NCBI GenBank assembly: GCA_026129405.1
Contig: JAHCID010000009.1
Span: 1-64,000, forward strand
DNA length: 64,000 nt
Direction: 5' to 3'
DNA from: a bacterium
Lineage (GTDB): Bacteria; Desulfobacterota; Binatia; DP-6
Below the pieces are notes generated by a model that saw only the letters and a program-made list of their open reading frames with translations, was not told the DNA's origin and did not search any database. This document shows positions 57,898 to 64,000 of this stretch, in pieces. The translations under genes and the position numbers were made by a program. Within the stretch, counting starts at the first letter, position 1. Each line of letters begins with the position of its first letter.

Positions 57898-58860
57898 TCA
57901 CGGATAGCCGCCCTGTGCGCAGAGGTCCTCGCGCCCGTTCCCGCGGTGCGCGCCGGCGAAAGCGACGATCGCCTGCTGGTCGACGCCGTCGCAGAGCATC
58001 TGCCAGCCCCAGGACACGACCGCGACGGCGGGCGTCATCAGCGGATCCGGCGTGAGCAGCGTGCGCCGGTGCGTGCATGCCGGGTCGAGCGGGACGGCGT
58101 CGAAGGCGGCGTGGAGCGCGCCGACCGACGCCGCGCCGACGTCGGGACGATGCAGGACGACGACGCCGCCGTGCTCGAGGTTGTGTACCCAGTAGCCGCG
58201 CGGGACCGCCTGCGTGTAGACGCCCCAGCGCGCCCAGATCGGATAGTGGTTGCCCGACGACGGCGGATCGTTCGGGTAGGTGATGGCGGAGCCGACCGGG
58301 ACGTGGGTGAAGCCCGCAATCGGCACCGCGCTGGTCACGCAGGAGGCGGCGGGCGGCAGCGTCGTCGTGGTGACCGGCGCGCCGCAGCCGCAGCCGACGC
58401 ACACGACCGCACCGTCGCAGGCGGCCCCGTCGCACTGCTCGCCGGCGCCGGCGTCGGCGATGCCGTCGTCGCAGCGCGACGGCGCGGCCGCGAACGCCGT
58501 CGGCCTGGTCCGCTTCGCGCGCACGCGCCCGCCGATCGCGTCGCACGACGGCGCGAGGACCGCCTGCACGCGCACCGCCCGGAGGCCCGCGCACGACGCG
58601 ATGCGGAGACGGACCCGCGTCCCGCGCCGGGTGACGCGCAGCCGCTGCGCCGTCGGCGCGCAGCCGCCGTCGAGCGTCATGGTGCCGCCGGCGACGACGA
58701 GCACGACCGGCGCGCCCGAGCCGTCGCCGAGACGCTCGCCGCCGGCGGTCACGACCCAGCGCGCATCGGCACATCGAACGGGCTCGGCGCGATGCGCCGA
58801 CACCGCCGTCACCGTGCCGAGGAGCGCCACGACGACGAGGACGCCGCGGATCGGGATCAC
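57898..58860 (-). CDS. DUF3105 domain protein, exported
   Basis: This 320-aa exported protein has an N-terminal helix/signal (VLVVVALLGTVTAVSA) and a Cys-containing mature part. It also has a Thr-rich linker (TTTTLPP) and the DUF3105 domain: YPNDPPSSGNHYPIWARWGVY near residue 205 and VPRGYWVHNLEHGGVVVL near 230, with His and Tyr clusters. The domain is common and unassigned, perhaps a metal- or heme-type module. The GTG start at 58860 overlaps the upstream lipoprotein stop (GTGA), so the two proteins may work together. Confidence 0.8.
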   Translation of the reverse strand: MIPIRGVLVVVALLGTVTAVSAHRAEPVRCADARWVVTAGGERLGDGSGAPVVLVVAGGTMTLDGGCAPTAQRLRVTRRGTRVRLRIASCAGLRAVRVQAVLAPSCDAIGGRVRAKRTRPTAFAAAPSRCDDGIADAGAGEQCDGAACDGAVVCVGCGCGAPVTTTTLPPAASCVTSAVPIAGFTHVPVGSAITYPNDPPSSGNHYPIWARWGVYTQAVPRGYWVHNLEHGGVVVLHRPDVGAASVGALHAAFDAVPLDPACTHRRTLLTPDPLMTPAVAVVSWGWQMLCDGVDQQAIVAFAGAHRGNGREDLCAQGGYP

Positions 58861-59276
58861 TCCGCCGACTCGTGTGCCAGGATGCGGAAGAGATGCAGCC
58901 CGCCGTCGCCGGGGATCACCGGCGACACGCTGCCGACCGGCAGATCGCGCGCCGCCAGCGGGATCACGGCATACTCGTAGAGCTCGCTCTCGCCGACGTG
59001 CCAGACGTTGCCGTCCTGGCCGAGCGCGATCCACGCCGCGCTCATGCCCTCGCCGGCGACGACGCGGGTGCGCAGCGTGGCGATCGCGCGCTGGTGGCCC
59101 GGGTCGTCGGCCCCCTTCACCCAGGCGTGGTCGACGCGCAGCGCCGCCGGCGGAGCGTCGGCCGCCGGCGCGGCGGACGCCTGGTCGGCCGTTTCGGGCA
59201 CCGGGATCGGCGCCGGCGGCTCCCTAGGTCCGCAGGCGACGACGAGGACGAGCACGAGCGGAAGGAGCGTGCGCAT
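58857..59276 (-). CDS. Parvulin-like peptidyl-prolyl isomerase lipoprotein (short)
   Basis: This 139-aa lipoprotein has signal LVLVLVVAC (Cys15) and a mature part resembling the later half of a parvulin rotamase (RAIATLRTRVVAGEG, IPLAARDLPVGSVSPVIPGDGGLHLFRIL). The first half of the parvulin core is reduced, so catalysis is uncertain. It is followed by the DUF3105 gene with a GTGA overlap. The start ATG 59276 precedes the signal; an upstream ATG is Arg-rich. Role: folding or binding of exported proteins, inferred. Confidence 0.6.
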   Translation of the reverse strand: MRTLLPLVLVLVVACGPREPPAPIPVPETADQASAAPAADAPPAALRVDHAWVKGADDPGHQRAIATLRTRVVAGEGMSAAWIALGQDGNVWHVGESELYEYAVIPLAARDLPVGSVSPVIPGDGGLHLFRILAHESAE

Positions 59277-59404
59277 GCCGCCGCAATGGTCGATCCGACG
59301 TCCCCTCGTCAACCGCGGTCTGTCGGTGTCGCGTGTTCCGGTCACATGAATTGCGGCGGCGCGCGCGCGCCGGCAGCGTCGGCGGCGCAGAAGGAGGGAC
59401 GCCG

Positions 59405-60721
<1,317 letters not shown>

Positions 60722-60834
60722 ACGCCCCGGCTTCACCCGCGCGGTGGTCGCGCCGCCGGGCCGCCGCCGCGGCGCCCTCGCGCGCCGGCACGCTGCCTGC
60801 ACCAGCGACGCCTGCCCGCCCCGAGGAGGTGCGC

Positions 60835-61752
60835 ATGACGACTCGAGCGAAGGTTCTCGCCGTGACCGGAGGTGCCGCGCTGGCAGCGGTGCTCGTGCTG
60901 CGCGCGGTCACCGTCCACTCGGTGAGCTGGCAGCCGGTAATCTACCGCATCACCGCGACCAACAACGACCTCGACGCCGTGGAGGGCCTCGCGGCGCCCG
61001 GCGTCCAGGTGCAGCTGTGGTTCCGGCAGCGCAACTTCAAGGAGGGCACCAACGACGGCCAGGATCGCTTCGGCTGGTGCAGCTGGAAGAACGGCGGCAA
61101 CGCCATCTTCCTCGGCAGCACGACCGCCGACTCGGGCGGCGTCTGGCGGCTCACGGGGCTGCGTCTCGGCACCACGGTGATGCTGACGCCCGCCGCTGGC
61201 TCCGCGAAGACGTGCGTCGGCGGCGTCTACACCGAGTTGCTGCCGCGCGCCTGCGACGCCACCGGCTGCAGCCAGTGGAGCGCGCCGACCATGCACTGGC
61301 TCAACGTCCGCAAGCCCAACGTCCGCACCGGCACCGCGGCCGGCTCGGTGTCGGGGGCCGATCAGGCGGCGCTGGCGGTCGCCGACGGCCCCAACGACGG
61401 ACCGGAGATGAGCAGCGTGTACGACGTCGACCAGAACGGCGTCGACACGACGCAGCCGGGCCTCACGCGCGGACAGCGGGTAACGTGGAAGTGCGGCGCC
61501 GGCGGCACCGTCGGCTGCCCGAGCGTGACGGTGCACGACGCCAGCACCATCACCACCCCCGACCCCGAGTACCCCTTCGTGCTCGGCACCCTGCAGGCGC
61601 ATCGCCCCGGCGGCAGCATCATCGCCGCGGCCGCGATCCCGCGCGGCCAGGATCTCGGCTTCGCGGTGAACGTCAACGTCCGCCTCCGCGGCCGGCTCGA
61701 CATCAACCTCGGCTGCGATCAGCCGAAGCCGTTCGACTTCATGACCTTCTGA
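60835..61752 (+). CDS. Exported protein of unknown function
   Basis: This 305-aa protein starts at ATG 60835 with GAGGAGG upstream and one N-terminal hydrophobic segment ([16 protein letters not shown]). The mature part is rich in Trp, Asn and Gly, with Cys pairs ([27 protein letters not shown]), suggesting disulfides outside the cytoplasm. The pattern [14 protein letters not shown] looks beta-sheet-rich. I recognise no family. An open frame begins at 60718, overlapping the sigma-54 activator by 4 nt, but its first 39 codons are Ala/Arg/Pro-rich, so the later start is preferred. Confidence 0.6.
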   Translation: MTTRAKVLAVTGGAALAAVLVLRAVTVHSVSWQPVIYRITATNNDLDAVEGLAAPGVQVQLWFRQRNFKEGTNDGQDRFGWCSWKNGGNAIFLGSTTADSGGVWRLTGLRLGTTVMLTPAAGSAKTCVGGVYTELLPRACDATGCSQWSAPTMHWLNVRKPNVRTGTAAGSVSGADQAALAVADGPNDGPEMSSVYDVDQNGVDTTQPGLTRGQRVTWKCGAGGTVGCPSVTVHDASTITTPDPEYPFVLGTLQAHRPGGSIIAAAAIPRGQDLGFAVNVNVRLRGRLDINLGCDQPKPFDFMTF

Positions 61753-61776
61753 GGTACGACGCGGCCGGCCCGCGGC

Positions 61777-62682
61777 TCAGCCGAGCCGCGTGCCGCCTGC
61801 GATGCCCATCGCGACCGCGACCTCCGCGGCGGCGGCCTTCGCGCCGTCGCCGCGGGCGCGCGCGCAGCGCACCGCGCCGCCGGCAGTCGCGATCGTGATC
61901 CCGTCGGCGCCCACCGCCAGCACCGTGCCCGGGGCGCCCGCGCCGTCCACCCGGCGAGGGTCGAACAGGCGCAGCGTCTTCCCTGCGACGGTCGTGTGCG
62001 CGCCCGGCTGCGGGTCGCAGCCGCGGACGAGATCGTGCACGCGCTGCTGCGGCTGCGTCCAGTCGATGCGCGCATGGGCGTCGGTGAGGAGCGGATCGTA
62101 CGTCCCCTGCGCGTCGTCCTGGGGCACGCGCGGCGCCCGGCCCTCGCGCACCAGCCGAACGCTCTCCAGCACGACGTCGACGCCGAGGGGAAAGAGCTTC
62201 TGGTAGTAGAGGCTGCCCGCGGTGTCGTCGGGGCCGACGTCGGCGGTGCGCTGGAGGAGGATCGGGCCGGTGTCGATGCCGGCGTCGGTCCAGAAGACGG
62301 TGACGCCGGTCGTCGTCTCGCCGTTGATGAGCTGCCACGGGATGGCGCTGCCGCCGCGATACTTCGGCAGCAGCGACGGGTGGAAGCAGATCGTGCCGTG
62401 ACGCGGCAGCCCGATCAGCGACTCGGGCACGATCTGGGTGACGTAGGCGAGCACGCCGAGGTCGGCACGCGCGTTCGTGAACACGGCGCGGGCGTCGTCG
62501 CCCTTCAGATTCTTCCACTGATGCACCGGGATGCCGCGCGCGAGCGCGGCGGCCTTCACGGCATCGGGCTTCGGCCCGCGATCCGGCGGGCAGACGACGC
62601 CGACGATCTCGTCGCCCGCGGCGACGAGCCCCTCGAGCACCTTCTCGGCGAACGCGGCCTGGCCGACGAGGAGAACGCGCAC
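61777..62682 (-). CDS. Formyltransferase/10-formyl-THF hydrolase-fold protein
   Basis: This 301-aa protein has an N-terminal Rossmann-like formyltransferase domain (VLLVGQAAFAEKVL, FHPSLLPKYRGGSAIPW near residue 98, TTTGVTVFWTDAGIDTGPIL near 125) and a C-terminal barrel domain. These match methionyl-tRNA formyltransferase and the N-terminal half of 10-formyltetrahydrofolate dehydrogenase. The latter is closer because of the HPSLLP.YRG.SAIPW segment and the length. The GTG at 62682 directly follows the dienelactone hydrolase stop (62683), suggesting a two-gene operon. A one-carbon role is inferred. Confidence 0.82.
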   Translation of the reverse strand: MRVLLVGQAAFAEKVLEGLVAAGDEIVGVVCPPDRGPKPDAVKAAALARGIPVHQWKNLKGDDARAVFTNARADLGVLAYVTQIVPESLIGLPRHGTICFHPSLLPKYRGGSAIPWQLINGETTTGVTVFWTDAGIDTGPILLQRTADVGPDDTAGSLYYQKLFPLGVDVVLESVRLVREGRAPRVPQDDAQGTYDPLLTDAHARIDWTQPQQRVHDLVRGCDPQPGAHTTVAGKTLRLFDPRRVDGAGAPGTVLAVGADGITIATAGGAVRCARARGDGAKAAAAEVAVAMGIAGGTRLG

Positions 62683-63393
62683 TCAGGCGGCCTTCAGGTG
62701 CTTCGCGAAGAAGGCCTTCAGCTGCTCCCACGCGTCCTTCGCCGCCTCGGGGCGGTACGAGTCGCGCTCGTTGCAGAAGAAGCCGTGCGGCGCCTTCGGA
62801 TAGACGACGTCGTCGATGTGCTTGCCGTGCTGCTTCGCCTCGGCGCGCAGCGCCTCGACGGAGTCCAACGGGATGAACGGGTCGTCGGCGCCGAAGAAGG
62901 CGAGCACGGGCTGGGTCAGCTCCTTCGTGCGGTCGATCGGGATGCCGCCGCCGTAGAACGGCGCCGCCGCCGTGATCTTCCCCGGCAGCGCGGCGGCGGC
63001 GAGGAAGCTCACGCGTCCGCCCATGCAGAAGCCGGTGATGCCGATGCGGTCGCCGCGCACGCCCTGGTGCTGCTGGAGGAACGCGACGGCCGCGGCGACG
63101 TCCTCGACGATGGCGTCGTCGCGGAGCTCGCCCATGAGGCGCAGCGCATCGGGAAGCTGATCGTAGCCCGCGGTGCGACCGGCGCCGCCGCGGTAGAACA
63201 TGTCGGGCGCCAGCGTGACGTAGCCCTCGGCGGCGATGCGCTGTGCGACGTCCTTGATGTGGTCGTTCAGGCCGAACGCCTCCTGGATCACGATCACCGC
63301 CGGCGCCTTCGCCGCGCCGGCCGGGATCGACAGCTGCGCGGGCATCGTTCCCGCGGGCGTCGGCACCTCGATCATCTCCGTCTGCACGCTCAT
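62683..63393 (-). CDS. Dienelactone hydrolase family protein
   Basis: This 236-aa alpha/beta hydrolase has the Cys nucleophile in GITGFCMGGRVSFLA near residue 117, and Asp and His at FFGADDPF and KAPHGFF. Early segments VIVIQEAFGLNDHIKD and LAPDMFYRGG are typical of dienelactone hydrolases. It would open lactones or act on esters in aromatic or other ring catabolism. ATG 63393 gives the family-length protein; more upstream ATGs are Arg-rich. It is divergent from the IclR-type regulator, which may control it. Confidence 0.9.
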   Translation of the reverse strand: MSVQTEMIEVPTPAGTMPAQLSIPAGAAKAPAVIVIQEAFGLNDHIKDVAQRIAAEGYVTLAPDMFYRGGAGRTAGYDQLPDALRLMGELRDDAIVEDVAAAVAFLQQHQGVRGDRIGITGFCMGGRVSFLAAAALPGKITAAAPFYGGGIPIDRTKELTQPVLAFFGADDPFIPLDSVEALRAEAKQHGKHIDDVVYPKAPHGFFCNERDSYRPEAAKDAWEQLKAFFAKHLKAA

Positions 63394-63547
63394 CGCTCGG
63401 CTCCCTTCCTCGTTCGGCGCCCGTCTCTTCCCGAGTCGAACGCTGCTGTCAAGACGACGTTTAGTCGCTCGCGCACGGCCCATCGCGCGCCATAAATAAG
63501 CGATTTCCCAAGCAAACCACCTCGACCTGAGGGACCGGATGCGCGCG

Positions 63548-63576
63548 TTGACACCCTCCGGGGAGCGTCGTAGCCT
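63548..63576 (+). promoter_or_regulatory. Sigma-70-type promoter of the IclR gene
   Basis: TTGACA at 63548-63553 matches the -35 consensus exactly. TAGCCT at 63571-63576 lies after a 17-nt spacer, a fair -10. Transcription would start near 63583, within the palindrome described next, about 20 nt before the ATG at 63602. Confidence 0.65.
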
Positions 63577-63588
63577 AAAACGCGTTTT
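63577..63588 (+). promoter_or_regulatory. Palindromic operator-like site at the IclR promoter
   Basis: AAAACGCGTTTT is a perfect 12-bp palindrome immediately after the -10 box and 13 nt before the IclR ATG. In so GC-rich a genome, an A/T-flanked perfect palindrome over a transcription start is notable. Position suggests autorepression by the IclR protein. Confidence 0.5.
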
Positions 63589-63601
63589 CGCAGAGCGAAC
63601 C

Positions 63602-64000
63602 ATGCGCCGCGAGAAGACCAACTACGTCATCCAGTCCGTCTCCCATGCGCTCGACGTGCTGGAGCAGTTCTGTCGCGACAGCGACGAGCTCGGCGTCACC
63701 GAGCTGTCGAAGCGGCTGAAGCTGCACAAGAACAACGTCTTCCGTCTCCTCGCGACGCTCGAGTCACGCGGCTACATCGAGCAGAACCGCGCCACCGAGA
63801 ACTACCGCCTCGGCATCCGCTGCCTCCAGCTCGGCCAGGCCTACGTGCAGCACATGGGGCTGCTGCGGCAGGCCGGACCGATCATGACCGACGTCGTACG
63901 CCAGGCGCGCGAGACCGTCTACGTCGCCGTCCTCCGCCGCGGCGGCATGGTGCCGGTCGAGGTCGTCGAGGCGGATCGTCCCGTGCGCATCGTCCCGAGC
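63602..64000 (+). CDS. IclR-family transcriptional regulator, C-terminus beyond window
   Basis: The 133 codons present encode the N-terminal winged-helix domain of IclR (VIQSVSHALDVLEQF, LSKRLKLHKNNVFRLLATLES) and the start of the ligand-binding domain (LGIRCLQLGQAYVQHMGLL). The right window edge cuts the gene. IclR proteins often repress adjacent catabolic genes; the divergent dienelactone hydrolase operon is a likely target. The ATG at 63602 follows a consensus promoter and palindrome. Confidence 0.92.
   Translation, partial: MRREKTNYVIQSVSHALDVLEQFCRDSDELGVTELSKRLKLHKNNVFRLLATLESRGYIEQNRATENYRLGIRCLQLGQAYVQHMGLLRQAGPIMTDVVRQARETVYVAVLRRGGMVPVEVVEADRPVRIVPS

Overview
The window is about 64 kb of very GC-rich bacterial DNA (roughly 70% by eye). 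It is densely coded, with GTG starts, many 1-4 nt gene overlaps (ATGA/GTGA) and Arg/Ala-rich proteins. Lipoprotein signals and a GldG/DUF4340 transporter in the first 9.5 kb suggest a Myxococcota-like or other 'deltaproteobacterial' host. The remainder (ethylmalonyl-CoA-type mutase, malyl-CoA lyase, B12 radical SAM enzyme, 3-methylcrotonyl-CoA carboxylase) suits a metabolically versatile soil or sediment aerobe of the Binatota/Myxococcota kind. This placement is inference. I saw no rRNA, tRNA, CRISPR array, insertion sequence or phage genes.

Layout. (1) 1-9,540: leucine dehydrogenase (partial), a secreted subtilase, a four-gene GldA/GldG/DUF4340-type ABC operon with strongly acidic disordered tails, and a beta-helix lipoprotein. 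(2) 9,555-13,471: an NfrA/NfrB-like pair, in which a glycosyltransferase carries six tandem MshEN-type (c-di-GMP binding) half-motifs and is translationally coupled to a TPR protein. The protein character changes between (1) and (2), so an assembly join near 9.55 kb should be considered. (3) 13,743-19,415: a secreted 5'-nucleotidase, a divergent MNIO (DUF692) oxidase with a frame-disrupted partner, and a secreted amidohydrolase. (4) 19,645-24,637: malyl-CoA lyase, a hybrid kinase with an altered receiver, an epimerase-like VOC protein, a B12-type radical SAM protein and a VapBC-like pair. (5) 25,165-32,906: DedA, fatty acid hydroxylase/sterol desaturase, enoyl-CoA hydratase, a sulfatase-fold enzyme lacking the catalytic Cys, a Kef-type antiporter, a glutathione transferase, a small lipoprotein and a GIY-YIG-like protein. 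(6) 33,006-42,132: two B12 mutase/MeaB GTPase pairs flanking an ammonium transporter, then a two-ORF unknown and a P-II protein. (7) 42,328-47,109: sensor kinase, HDOD protein, cyclase and a membrane-anchored Fe-S aldo/keto reductase. (8) 47,249-50,639: the ATP-grasp / alpha-E / transglutaminase-like trio. (9) 50,789-57,897: epimerase, acyltransferase, a 3-methylcrotonyl-CoA carboxylase-type operon with a split alpha subunit, an M20 amidohydrolase and a membrane protein. (10) 57,898-64,000: DUF3105 protein with a parvulin-like lipoprotein, a sigma-54 activator with a dead receiver, an unknown exported protein, a formyltransferase-fold protein, a dienelactone hydrolase and a partial IclR regulator with a visible promoter and palindrome.

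How the genes fit together. Malyl-CoA lyase, the epimerase-like protein, ethylmalonyl-CoA mutase-like and methylmalonyl-CoA mutase with dedicated GTPases, enoyl-CoA hydratase and the methylcrotonyl-CoA carboxylase genes together point to acyl-CoA assimilation through ethylmalonyl-CoA/propionyl-CoA chemistry and leucine/isoprenoid breakdown. Nitrogen control is visible as amt and glnB, each preceded by a similar sigma-54-type -24/-12 element lying unusually close to the start codon. Several perfect or near-perfect hairpins mark transcript ends.
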